From the NCBI GenBank assembly GCA_024138015.1, contig JAMXBB010000004.1, positions 75,381,443 through 75,445,442 of the forward strand: a stretch of 64,000 nucleotides of DNA, written 5' to 3'. Below are positions 23,235 to 34,105 of the stretch, one piece after another. The position numbers and the translations under genes are program-made. The notes under the pieces were generated by a model that saw only the letters and a program-made list of their open reading frames with translations, was not told the DNA's origin and did no database searches. Origin of the DNA: Lumnitzera littorea (taxonomy: Eukaryota; Streptophyta; Magnoliopsida; Myrtales; Combretaceae). Numbering within the stretch: position 1 is the first letter of the stretch; every line of letters begins with the position of its first letter.

Positions 23235-23470
23235 TAAAAGAGAGCGAACAATGCTCTATTAAGTAAGTGATCCAAATAATTTGAAAATGGGACAGTGCTC
23301 CCCTAAGTAAGTAGTTGATGGGAATCTTGGAATAGGGTAACACTCCACCAATTAGGCAATCAATGATTCAAAAACTTTTGAAAATGGAACAATGCTCCAT
23401 CAAGCAAGCTATTCAGGGAAATTTTAGAACAGAACAGCACTCTATCGTATAGGCAATCTTGAAGTTTTTA
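23235..23470. repeat. ~97-bp tandem repeat, 2+ copies, beyond R2
   Basis: Units share TTTGAAAATGG.ACA.TGCTCC and AACA(C/G)CACTC...(T/A)AGGCAATC. The TTTGAAAA...AGTGCTCC core resembles the E1 array at 8263-8453, supporting the idea that R2 sits inside the 3' array of a TAT element. Confidence 0.6.
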
Positions 23471-25249
23471 AGAAGTTTGGATATTTTGAATGGGCTCAAA
23501 CTTATTCGGCTAATCAAAAAGGGAGGGGGAAGAGGGGGGAGGAACAAATAGAGGGTGTCCCATGATGTGGTTACTAAGGACTAATCCCTTAAGCAAAACT
23601 AACCTTGGGTGTTTATTGGAGAAAGAAGACTTTTGAAGCTGTGATCTAACTTATGTGAATAGGCTAATCACTATTTTAAATTAAGTTGTACAATGAGTTT
23701 TAATCAAACATGGAGGATTTGCTGGAAACATCTCAAAATGAAGAAGACATAACTAGTGGATATTGATAAAGACATGGCCATAAAGGCCAAAACCTGGCTA
23801 CTAGGGTTGATTATAGGAGTAGATGACTCCCTTCGAAGGTAAGTAACTACCTAAATTAGGCCTATGCATTTTATTTTTGATAAATTTTTTTCAAAATTAG
23901 GGTTGTAGCCCTTATTGCTATATAAATATATATATATAAACTCTCTTTTTTTTGCCTAAATTGCTAACAAGTAAGAGGCCTTATGGGCTTTGGAGGTTGC
24001 TGATAAACAATGGGCTTTCCCCATTGCTTAATAGTCATTTTCTCTTTTATAGACATTATTTAAAACTTGAGCTTATGCTCGAAAATTGTGGTTGAAGGGC
24101 TAAATTAGCCTCTTATTCTCTTAATTCTATCGCATCTTCAAATTTTATAGGGCTTTATCATGGCTCATCTAACTCTTTGATGTGATTCTTCTACATGCCA
24201 TTCTTTTCGAGCTTCTAATTGCCTTCGATCTTCATTATGGGGCAAATGACCATTGCTTATTGGATTTGGATTTTAAGTCTTCATCTTCTTGTCTTGAAGT
24301 GGGTATCCCACTTATTGAATTATTTAGTTTAAGAGGGCTTCCTCACTCTCTTAGTTCATGTTTCACTCTTAACTCTGAATCCTAAAAATTATGGTATGTT
24401 TTTCAAGTGATATGCCTTGGTCAATCAACTAAGTCTTTTTCAAACTTGTAATTCAATATAGGCTTTTGGTTAATGGTTTTAAAAATATTAATGAATAAGC
24501 CTATTTTGAAAGAATTGTTTTCCTAAGTTTACAAGTCAGGAACTCTTAAGAGAAACTAAAATGAGCTTGTCCTTAGTTTCATGAGCAATGATAATTCATT
24601 CCCTCTAATTGGAAGAGCTTATTAAGGGCGATGTTATGGGAGGGCCCATAAAATGAGATGGCCCTTAAGCTTTAAGTTGTAAGCCTTGTCTTCTTGATGT
24701 GCTTAGGCGTCTTTAGGCTTTTAAAAGGTGCCTTAAGATTTTGAGCTTTGATTTCACCTTCTAATACTTGCTCCAAACTTGTTTTTTCACAGAGTACAAC
24801 TTGATGCCCTTTTCTTTTTCTTTTCTCTTTTTTCTTTTCTTTTTCTCTTCTTTTTTTTTTTTTCTTTCTTCTCTTTTACCTTTTTCTTGATATTCTTTTT
24901 TTGGATTTTTCCTCTCTTTTTCTCACTTTTTCCTTTCTCTTTCTTTGTCTCTATTTACTCCTTTTGGGCTTCTTCTTACAAGCTTTCAATGAAGGTAATG
25001 GCTTCTTCTCCTTTTAGCTTTTGATGGGATGGAGATGTTCACTTCTTCAACTATCTCTTCTTGGATTGCTTACAACTCAAAATATGTGCTTCTAGAATTG
25101 AGACCCCTCTTCCTTTCAAAGGAAACGAGTTATCAATGGTAACAATTACCCATGAATTGGTGTAACTGAGGTAAGCACAAATTAGTGTATCCTTTTTCTC
25201 TAGATTGATGACCTTATCCTCTTAATTGCATTGGTGTAAGATGGTTCTT
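23471..25249. other. Unassigned AT-rich sequence
   Basis: No coding similarity seen on either strand. It begins with a purine tract (GGGAGGGGGAAGAGGGGGG near 23521) and contains a (TA)n run near 23925 and a polypyrimidine tract at 24805-24965. It may be remaining H2 sequence, but I cannot show that. Confidence 0.4.
24805..24965 (+). repeat. Polypyrimidine tract
   Basis: About 160 bases of almost pure T and C. It creates an artificial Phe/Ser/Leu-rich reading frame that is not a gene. Confidence 0.85.
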
Positions 25250-25484
25250 GATAAGGTTTAATTTTAAAATCATTTCATTAGCCTCCTTGCCTTAACTCTT
25301 GAAGCTGAACAAAAGTGCCTTACAAATAGGTGTCTAATAAGAACTTGTTTCTAAGGATCCTCTTCATCTCAGGCTAAGTATTCACCTCTCTATATCCTTC
25401 TCATCTTCTCATGATTTGGAAGTTATTCCACCACATTACAGCATATCTTGAAAACTCAACAATAGTAATCTTCACCTTCTCTTA

Positions 25485-25489
25485 GTCCT
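25485..25489. repeat. Solo-LTR target-site duplication, left
   Basis: GTCCT, identical to 26385-26389. Confidence 0.8.
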
Positions 25490-25764
25490 TGATACGGTCC
25501 GAAGCCAAGGATAAACAAGGCCGGCCGTAGGAGTGGGTCCCATCCTACAAAAGGAACGAAAAGTAAATGAGAGTCGATGGTTTAGCAATCCTACACACTA
25601 ACTCTACAGACATGACACACCGTAGAACCACATACAGACCTAAGACTCACAGGATGTAATACACCGATCCAAATAATAAGGTTACCTGCCATAATCCTTA
25701 CTAAAAGGATTGATAAGAGCTAGTAAGGGAGAGAGAGAACTTTTCGAGAGAAAAGACTCTAAAA

Positions 25765-25790
25765 GGGGGGTGGGGGTTAGGGGTTGGGGG
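25765..25790 (+). other. Strong G-quadruplex motif in the solo LTR
   Basis: Four G runs of 6, 5, 4 and 5 separated by loops of 1, 3 and 2 bases (T, TTA, TT), on the strand opposite to LTR transcription, 45-70 bases downstream of the TATA box. Confidence 0.8.
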
Positions 25791-25834
25791 TTTCATTAAT
25801 CTTCTGTCTATCCATGCATTGTTACAAAAGCTAC

Positions 25835-25842
25835 TATTTATA
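25835..25842 (-). promoter_or_regulatory. TATA box of solo LTR
   Basis: Minus-strand GTACTATAAATAGTAGC. Confidence 0.5.
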
Positions 25843-26384
25843 GTACGTCCTAAACCCTAGTAGCAAAACTGTAAATAGTGTACAAGGCCTTAAACCCAAA
25901 AGAATTGGGCCCATAGATAAAATAAAGACAAATAAGTACAAAAATATAAAACTATGCGTTTCACAAGGAGAAGTCGGCATATGGTCATTCAGCATGCCTT
26001 AGAGGTAGTCTCGTGGTGTTTAGCTGAGACACTAGAGAGGTCAACCTATAGTTGCCGAGTTCTGAAGTCAGTTGCCAATAGTTCTCCAGGGTGTGCCGAG
26101 TGGATCCAACACTCAAAGTGATCTCTCAGCCACTAAGTTGACAACAGATTTTAGCCGAGTGAATGCAACTCTTGGAAACATGATACCCCAGCCTATCGGC
26201 AAGCATGATGCTAAGTAAGTGATTACTCAAGCATAGGCGAAGATCGGTTGTTGTCTCGACATTATGCTTCTCGACACTCTATCTACAAGAAATAGTGTTA
26301 TTCAGCTCAGCAGACAAAATGAGTTGGCAAGTAGAAGACCTCGATTTTGGTAGTCGGCTTGGGTAAGTACCCCGAAGCCTATCA

Positions 26385-26389
26385 GTCCT
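26385..26389. repeat. Solo-LTR target-site duplication, right
   Basis: GTCCT, identical to 25485-25489. Confidence 0.8.
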
Positions 26390-27179
26390 TGTACTAGTAA
26401 TAATCAAAAACACACTTAACCTTCTTTCCCTAATCCAAATAATCATCAATACTCCCAAAATCATTGAAGCTCGGAATTTAAAGCTTTACTCAGTCGGTAG
26501 CTCGGGATGCTTTAGCTTGCTCTTCTTCCTCATTATACTCTTCTTCTTCATCATCATCCATAACACCTAAATCAATTCTTCTTCAAACTTGTCCTCCTAC
26601 TCCTTTACCTTAAACTTATCGAGCTGGGATCTATCCTCTAGCAGGTCAAGCAACTTGTAGGGTATTCTACATAGCTTCAACTTATCAATAAGCCATTGCA
26701 TGAACACCTCTTGTCAAATCAGCTCTGAGATTTGCCATCTCATGAAGCCATTTATATGTAACCCTACGAGTACCTTAAGGCTATCAACCATGGTAGACAA
26801 CACCACTATTCTCATCCCCAATTCCAATGTTAATACATAGGTTCATCATTTTCTTTGATATACTTAGTAACAAACTCAAATTCTAAGAAACAACAAATAC
26901 AGTTCTTCATGCCAAACAACACAAACAAACACTTTCCCTTATGAAGTTTCAACTAATTTGTGAACACATCAATTCCTCCAAAGAACAATAAACCCAACTA
27001 AAACTTACTCTGTTCTCGGGTGTTCAATATAGGGCAAGACAAAGTATACACTAAAGCAACTACTACACCCTTTAACTTATGCAAACACTTCAATGAATCT
27101 TCACACAACCTCAACACACTACCACAATAAATACTACTTCATAAAAACTCAAATACAACTTACTCAAATGAAACCTCTA

Positions 27180-27191
27180 CTCTGATACCAA
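27180..27191 (-). other. Primer-binding site (tRNA-iMet type) of R3
   Basis: Minus-strand TTGGTATCAGAG, complementary to the 3' end of plant initiator Met tRNA, two bases past the LTR end at 27194. Confidence 0.85.
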
Positions 27192-27193
27192 GA

Positions 27194-28110
27194 TGATACG
27201 AATTAGTTCTAAGGACTAACAAAGTCGGTCTCAAGGGTGTGTCCAAGCTTACAGAAAGCTTGAAAAGGTGATGGAAATGCGCAAAAACAATAAGAAGAGT
27301 AAAACAAGCAAACCTACGAATAGCTCCAAGGATATGATGTACCAGGAAACTTCCCAAGACTCACAGCACAACTCACTATGGTGCATGAGATGGTCTGATG
27401 AGGGTATTCGCTACCTAGCCTTGCTTAAGGATTATGATAAGCGTGAAGAAAGTAAACAAGCTATAAGCAAGTCCACTAAAGGAAGAATATTCAATAGCAG
27501 ACGTAAGATGATAATGAGATGCCTTATGGCTACAATACGATGGGGCATTTATACTCGAAATATTAGGGTATCCAACCTAAAATGAAAAAGGCTAAAAAAG
27601 TAATATCCTAAAGAAATAACATACAAGGAATGATAAAGAGTACAATTGAAAATACAACAAAATTGAGTATCTTGTACATACGATTTTGTCATGTGCTTTC
27701 TCAAGCACGTAGTTCTCTATGGTTGGGTGACTTTCTATCAAAAAAGATAAACTGTAAGTTCAAGTTGGTGACTGTTGAGCCGAGGTACCGAGCTAGGGTG
27801 GTGGGTCAACTATGCCAAGTTAAGCAAATTATTTTTCCAAGGTGAATTCACCTCAAACATATTTAATATGGCTCAAATTTAAGTTGGCTGAGCTGATGAT
27901 CGGATGAGCCGAGCTAATACTCGAGTGTAGTTTAGGTCAACAACTAGAGACAAATGATGAGTGTAAGAAGGTTCAGCTCTACCAAGCATCAGGTTGGTAG
28001 ATTGCAACAACTCAAACTCCTTAATAGTGAGTCTTAAGGAAAGAATTTGCTTACCCATGCTTTCTAACCCTCGGGCCAGGGTCAAGTGTCCATTGGTCTT
28101 ATTCCTATCA
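27194..28110 (-). mobile_element. 5' LTR of Reina element R3 (917 bp)
   Basis: Minus strand TGATAGGAATAAG...CGTATCA, immediately followed by the primer-binding site. Length and termini match the 895-bp solo LTR. TATA box at 27547-27553. The outer flank AACCA (28111-28115) has no visible partner, so the 3' side of R3 is lost. Confidence 0.75.
27547..27553 (-). promoter_or_regulatory. TATA box of R3 LTR
   Basis: Minus-strand CGAGTATAAATGCCCC. Confidence 0.5.
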
Positions 28111-29449
28111 AACCACTTATGAATTCCACCTAGGTTATGCCATCTTATGTGAAAGAAAGGTACCTTACAAAACATAAGGCCTGTTGGGGCTTACTCCTCT
28201 TAAGCCTTACTTGCTATGCTTAAAGCATACCGAAACTTGCTACCTGTAAGAATAAGGGAGAAAGTTAGCAAGATAAGATAAACATTGTATTTAAAAAGAA
28301 AAAAACAAAAAAAAGAGAATAATTGAAACAAAAATCCAAATACTGGAGGAAGGCTAACCATGCTTTTAGTAGTATTGAATGTTGAATATTTTACGATGAT
28401 ATCTCTAAAAACTCTTAATACCTCTACCGAGAAGCGAAGGCTTACCATACTTCCCTTCCACTCGCATGTATGAACCACAATCGAGTTGAAGTGGTAATAG
28501 CATGGAGCACTTCGATCTTCATCAAAATAATTAGATACTCTGACTTTTGAAATGCAACATTGAATCTCCCTTCATGGTATCTTTAGGATCAACACACAAT
28601 GCTTATACTCAATATATTAGAGCTTACCATCAATACGAGGTGTTTAGCAGACCTCTCAGTGGTTGATCTTGTCTCGAAAAGGGTCTTTAAAGATAATCAC
28701 GTACAACCACTAGTCCCAAGATCCTAGGATTAATGGGTGATGCTTATATGAATGTGCCAACAAGTCTTCCCATTTAATTGCTTTTGTGTTTCAACTTAGG
28801 TTGTCCTTCATAACTTTTGTCATTAAGAGTGTAGTATCACTCTATTCTCTAAGTGGAGAAATTTGAATTCAACCAATTGCAAAAGTCGCAACACTTTGTT
28901 AATGCAAGCCAAATTCACTACTGACGATGAGAGAACTTTATACAATTCCAAAAGTTGTTGTTTCAATGGTGATACCATCATCTTCTATTTACTATAATTA
29001 AAAGAAAAAGAAAATCACAAGAATTGGAGGAACTAAGTAGAGAAAAAGAGAAGTCTAACCATATCTATGGTCATGCCAAGCAATGCCATTAGAGAAACTT
29101 TTAAAAAGAAAAAAGATCAAATTAAAAATTAAAAAAAAATTGTAAAAAAGTAAGATAGAAATTACATACTAAATTATTGTTGTTATTGCCAAAAGTGCTT
29201 GTCAAAGGTAAGAAATCACAAGCATGGTATTGAAATCTAGTCACACACATTTTTCATGATACTTCCTTCTTCTTTGCACAAGTATTGACCAAAGGAATCA
29301 TTGTAAATCTTCTTAAACTTTTCTTATATCTTTAATCATCATTCATATCTTTCAAAAGCAAACTTAATCTAAAAGACATTATCCGATTCAATCAAATTCA
29401 TTAAATCTTCACTTCAATCTTGAATCTCAATTTTTTACACCAATCGCAT
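28111..29449. other. Unassigned sequence between R3 and H3
   Basis: No coding similarity recognised. By position it should be downstream sequence of the minus-strand H3 element, but no integrase motif can be read. Confidence 0.4.
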
Positions 29450-30018
29450 CTAATTTGTATCTTCACTGAAGTGAATTTTCTAACTAAAGCTTATACTACA
29501 GCCTTATAAGGTACAAGTACTGGCGCTTTAAGAGCAAATTCATCATTGGCTTGTTTGACAATCAAAATTAAGTTACTATGTATACATAAGTGAGACGCTC
29601 CAACATTTTGTACAGAAATGAGTCTAAGCAAGAGAACTTCATAATTAGCTTTATTATTGGTACAGTAGAAGTCCAATTTAAAAGCCAAAGGTATCTCCTA
29701 ACCTTTAAGAGATGTCGATACTACTGCGGCTCCTTGTCTAGTGTTAGAAAAAGAGCCATCAAGCAGCACTTTCCACTCTCCATCCACTTCTGCCTTTACA
29801 AGTCATTCGTGGAACTCTATCGAAATCATGTCTTGGGTATGAATCCCATGTGTTGTAGGAAATTGACCTAAGAGATCTACTAGGGCCTCAAACTTGATAG
29901 CATTAGATATTATAATTGTAATGTCGAATTTCGATAAGAGAAGTAACCATTTTGCAATTATGCCTGATGGAGTTGGCAATGATAATAATAACTTTAATGG
30001 ATATAAGGAAGTGATAAG
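29450..30018 (-). pseudogene. RNase H of gypsy element H3 (downstream piece)
   Basis: Reading down the minus strand from 30018: ITSLYPLKLLLSLPTPSG, IIAKWLLLLSKFDITI, AIKFEALVDLLGQFP, EWKVLLDGSF, IPLAFKLDFYCTNNKANYEV and LIVKQANDEFALKAP. These follow the Ty3/gypsy (TAT-like) RT-tail and RNase H order (DGS, NNEAEYEAL, SDSKLIVKQ); the third catalytic Asp reads Asn (HSN). Its upstream half is at 36824-37240, separated by E2. Confidence 0.8.
30014..30018. repeat. Target-site duplication of E2, left
   Basis: ATAAG, identical to 36819-36823. Confidence 0.85.
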
Positions 30019-30515
30019 TGTAAACACCTCATTTTTGCTACCGTTAGGATTCTTTTCTTATTGGGATAGATTTGAAAACAATAAATAATAAAAAAATGAA
30101 AATTGAAAAAAATGAAAAAATAATAATAGTAGAAGTGTCAAGTTGAGTCAGTCGTTTATGGTCAGATTGGACAATGATTGAAAATGAACATTCAATTTAA
30201 TAAATTTTGAGTCTTAAATAGTCGAGCTTCAATAAGATATGTTTTAGTCTAGTCTAATATAAAATGGATTTTTATCTAAATTATTTAGGGCTAAATAGAG
30301 TTAAGATTTATTAAATGGGTTAGCATGTATTTTGGGTTAAACTAAGATAAGCTAAGTCGAGCCTAAAGGTAGAAAGCCCAAATCAAAGTAAGGTTTCTAG
30401 AAATTAGATTGAATCTTCAATGAATCTAAATTGGGGATTATGGTATCTTTAGTATCTAGCATTTGTTAAGATTAAATTTTCCTTCAAAAAGATTCAAAAT
30501 ATTCAATTACTGGCT

Positions 30516-30523
30516 TATAAATA
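30516..30523 (+). promoter_or_regulatory. TATA box of E2
   Basis: GGCTTATAAATAGTA, about 500 bases into the LTR. Confidence 0.6.
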
Positions 30524-30542
30524 GTAATTCAACTATAAGGCT

Positions 30543-31330
30543 TTGACACATTTTCACAATCCCCAACATAAAACACAAACAACCAACTCCATAAACACGA
30601 TCACTACACATCCCCACAATTTTCAACACAAAATGCCTACATACATGCCCCCACAGCATACACTCACGCCCGTACAGCACACACTCCACCACCCCTTACA
30701 CACCCATGCACTACTCACCACCATCTCTCTCATCCACTATACTGACACACATTGCACCTGATCACTAACACATACTTACAAACACAGTCATACACACTCA
30801 CAAGCACTACTGACCACTTACTCACCACATACTACCTCATTCACTAAACACTCGCTCACACTATCCACCGCTTGATATGCTTGACATGCACACAAAGTCA
30901 ACACATACAGCACACCTATCATTCCTCATCTCTCTCTCACAAATACACACACAGCCGTCTTCATCTCTTTTTTATGTCTCTCCCTCATGAAACATACACA
31001 CTGACACACTCGATCGACATACTGCTCATACACTAACATGCCCTCCCTCATGAACACACATACTCTCACATCCTCTCCCTCTCCTGATCATACACATGCA
31101 TGACCACACAAGTTCACGATCATGAACACATATAACTACTTACGACGCACATGTCTACTACACATCGATCAAGCACGTACAGCCCACACACGACGTCCTC
31201 CAGTTCTTTGAATTGTCTATAGTCCCTTACATAGCCTACTGACACTTCACGATCACACACTCACGAGCAGTCCACATAGTTCAAACAATCGTGGTACAAT
31301 CAATACGAACATGCTGATCATGCATGATTC
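30543..31330 (+). other. C+A-rich, G-poor LTR leader
   Basis: Nearly 800 bases dominated by CA, CAC, ACT and CTC words with very few G, immediately downstream of the TATA box, so it would be the first part of the element RNA. The His/Thr-rich frame at 30543-30761 is a by-product of this composition. Confidence 0.7.
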
Positions 31331-32274
31331 GATCGGTTTAGGTGATAAAAGAAATTATTTTCTTTAATTATTTATTTTGTTTTCTTATTAGTTAATCAAT
31401 TTATTTTACTATTTTTTTTCTTTGGTATAAGTTTTTTATATATTTTTTTAATAATAATTGTCATACTATTTTACTATTTTTTTTAGATAATTTTCAATTT
31501 TTTTGATAAATTTAATTAAATTGCGTTTTTAACCAAAATTGCATTTATTTGAAAAGTAGCATTTTTTCTCCAAAATCCGTATCTTTGAAGAAGATACGTA
31601 TCTAAGTATATTTTGCATGTAGAAATTAGAAAAATAGTTTTTTGACATGTAATGATTTTTTTTAAAATATATATATATAATCTTAACCAAAGCTTTTAAG
31701 AGATTTAGTTAGTTAAGTTTTTTTAAAGCAGATTTGTGAAATTAGATCTTTTTTAGGTTTTAAAAAAATAAAAAATAAATTGTTAAGTAAACATAAATTT
31801 GGCTCAATTTTCAAATTTAAAAAGATCCACTCACTAAATCTTTTTTTGAAAAAGAACTACATTAGTTTAATCCTGATAAGTAGGTACATAGACACCTTTG
31901 AGGCAATCACATAAAAAAATTTAAATAAAAAACTTTTTTTTTTCTTTTTCTTAAAAATTCGTAATAAAAAATCTTTAAAAATTCTTTTTAGTTATATTTT
32001 TACATATCTATATGTATCTTAACATTTTTAGAAAAATTATAAATAAATAAATAAATCCTATTAGTCTTTTTATCTTTACATAATGACTTAGTCTTAATAG
32101 GTTAGCCCTTAAACTTATTTACTAGTTAGCGACTCCAATTTTTTTTTAAATATTTTTCAAAAAAATTTTTAAAGAAAAATTTTTTTCCTTGATTTAATAT
32201 TAAATAATTTATATTATGTGAGTTGAGCTTAGTATAAGTTAAATTAAGGAAAACTAAAATAAAGCTCGACAGAA

Positions 32275-32294
32275 TTGGCGACTCCAGTAAGGAC
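32275..32294 (+). other. Primer-binding site of E2
   Basis: TTGGCGACTCCAGTAAGGAC three bases past the LTR end. TAT/Ogre elements typically carry TGGCGACTCC...GGGGAC here, described as matching tRNA-Arg; that tRNA assignment is from general knowledge. Confidence 0.75.
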
Positions 32295-33599
32295 GCTAAT
32301 GGACTAGCCATGTAAAAATAAAAAATTAATTAATGGTCTTTTTTTTTTTCCATTTGTCTATATATTGTAATATAGTTGTACTAATTGGTTTTTAGTGATG
32401 TAGGCCTTAAGAAAAAAACTTGCCTAATGAGCTCATATTAGGGATCTAGGCGAGCTTTATTTATTAATAATCATTTGTATGCTTAGATGTGGTCGGACCT
32501 AGACCACCTTAGAAACATAAGACAGGCCGCCATTGTGCAATCTTCAGGTCGTTGGAGTCTTTACCCTCTCTTAGCGGTGATAGGCGAGCCCACTCAGGTT
32601 TTGATATAGCCTATTAGGTTTTTCTCCAAAAATCCCTGAAGCTACAAAGCTTGAGACCCATATACCCCAACCTCTTATATCATTTTTTAAAAAAAAAAAG
32701 AAAGAAATAGTCATTTTTAAATTATAGGAAAAATCTGATTAATCCACGGCCAATTCGGTGTTCTTTTTACAAAAAAAAAGGAGAAATTAAAAAAATTAGC
32801 ACCCTTATGTATAAGTGTTTACAAGCTTCATTTTAAAAAAAAAATCTTATTTTGATTCACTTATATACAAGTGTATTCTTCGAACCGCGAGTTTATAATA
32901 ATTCCTATAATTTATTAATTACTGGCCCCTATTACATTATACACGTATGTAGCATATTGTATTATATATATATATATATATATTTACTAATGCTTGTTTC
33001 TATTTAATTATTTTTAAAATTTTCTATTATATGTGTTTTATTTTATACATTGTCTCTTAGTAAGTAAAAGGCTATGTAATTTAAAAAATTTGAAGAAGCT
33101 GCAAAATTATTAATATCATATGTAGACTTTTTGTAAATTTAATAGCTTCATTGTAAATAATTGTGTCATTTCATGTTTTATATAGTATAGATATGGAAAG
33201 TCAAGGTAATATTCATCCCACGAAACCCGTCCTAGCTAGATCTATTGGCTCTTATAAATATAGGATTTGATTTTTTAGGAAGATTAGTTAGGAGACCTTT
33301 TTTTTTTTTAAGTCCATTGATGAGGCTTGATTTCATATTTATTAATAAATTTGTAGCTTCATTAAATGAAAACCTTTATTGATTGTACAGTGTTTTACTC
33401 ATTTTTTTTATTTCTTACCTTTGATAGTTGCCTTTTAAATAGAAAGAAAATAAAATAAATGAAAAAAAAATTTAAAAAATAAAAAACAACAAAAACAATA
33501 AAACTTTTAGTTCACAAAAATGTCTAAACTCGAGTCTCTACAGGATTTTGAAAATAGCACCCAAGTAAGCAAACTCGGTTAGAAGCTCGATATTTACTC
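32295..33599. other. E2 leader, non-coding
   Basis: AT-rich leader between primer-binding site and gag. Contains a (TA)n run at 32964-32982; no other feature. Confidence 0.5.
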
Positions 33600-34105
33600 G
33601 TTCCAAAACAAGAATGTCAAATCACGGTAGTAGAAACATCAGTCAAACCAAACCCAACCCAAGAGTCATAGCTTTGGAAGAAAACATGAACAAGATGGCC
33701 GAACAAATTTAGGCTCTTACTCGGGTTATTAAAATTCTCAATGACAGGCAAGCATCTCAAGTCAACCCAAATTGAAATGCAAGAGCAACCTTTCCCCCTG
33801 AACTGGAAGATGCAAAATCAATCCCAAATGCTGAGACATCATGGAAAGAGATTGAGGAAAAACACCGAAAGATGGAAAAGAAGTTTATGCAGAAGTTGAC
33901 TAAGAAGATAAAAGTCTGAGAAATGGTTACGAGCTTGAGTAGATGGAAATGATCAATTTGCCAATGCATGAAGATGATGATTTCTTGAAAAAGTTTAAAA
34001 TTCCAGAATTCAAGAAATATAATGGGACCGGCTGCCTAAAGCTCCACACTAGGCTATACATCAAAAAAATGGGAAAATACATGAATAGCTAGGGAAAATA
34101 CATCT
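33600..34105 (+). pseudogene. E2 gag fragment
   Basis: Peptides MSNHGSRNISQTKPNPRV, ALEENMNKMAEQI, ILNDRQASQVN, EIEEKHRKMEKKFMQKLTKK and FLKKFKIPEFKKYNGTGCLK, HTRLYIKKMGKYMNS. The last two are the TAT Gag core (LP.FK.P.F.KY.G...P..HL..Y..KM). Stops and a frameshift are present. Coding then jumps to the end of RNase H at about 34110, so the Gag C-terminus, protease and RT are deleted. Confidence 0.75.

Larger units (their letters stand above)
25490..26384 (-). mobile_element. Solo LTR (895 bp), Reina type
   Basis: It starts TGATACGG and ends GCCTATCA on the plus strand, the same termini as the R3 LTR at 27194-28110 (TGATACG...CCTATCA). It is flanked by GTCCT on both sides, and its removal rejoins the R3 gag frame (YYKD then EKVKIT, with stops). 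It has its own TATA box at 25835-25842 and no internal coding. Confidence 0.85.
25250..27170 (-). pseudogene. gag of Reina element R3, split by a solo LTR
   Basis: The leader and gag follow the primer-binding site on the minus strand: an acidic stretch (DDDEEEEYNEEEEQ), then NDFGSIDDYLDW and KKVKCVFDYY, interrupted at 26389 by the solo LTR. It resumes at 25489 with EKVKITIVEFSRYAVMWWN, PEMKRILRNKFL and QLQELRQGG. This is the Reina Gag order (W.KKVE.IF.....KKVKLA..EF..YA..WW). Several in-frame stops exist. Similarity fades near 25250; protease and pol of this copy are not found, unless the R2 pol once belonged to it, which the unlike LTRs argue against. Confidence 0.75.
30019..32271 (+). mobile_element. 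5' LTR of E2 (2253 bp)
   Basis: TG at 30019 and GCTCGACA ending at 32271. TATA box at 30516-30523 followed by a G-poor leader. The last ~380 bases match 36338-36818. The two copies differ by indels, including a ~110-base segment near 36560-36670 absent here. Confidence 0.8.

Noticed and set aside
24779..25024. Open frame rich in Phe, Leu and Ser
   Set aside because: It is a polypyrimidine tract; composition explains the frame.
20321..28110. R2 pol and R3 LTR/gag as one Reina element
   Set aside because: Their LTR termini differ (TGATGTG...CACATCA side versus TGATACG...CCTATCA) and array-like sequence lies between them.
28360..29065. Recurring minus-strand ATGGTAAG / ATGGTTAG words resembling splice donors
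   Set aside because: No open exons or acceptor pattern supports a gene; AT-rich chance or decayed repeat is simpler.
30543..30761. His/Thr-rich open frame
   Set aside because: By-product of the CA-rich LTR leader of E2.
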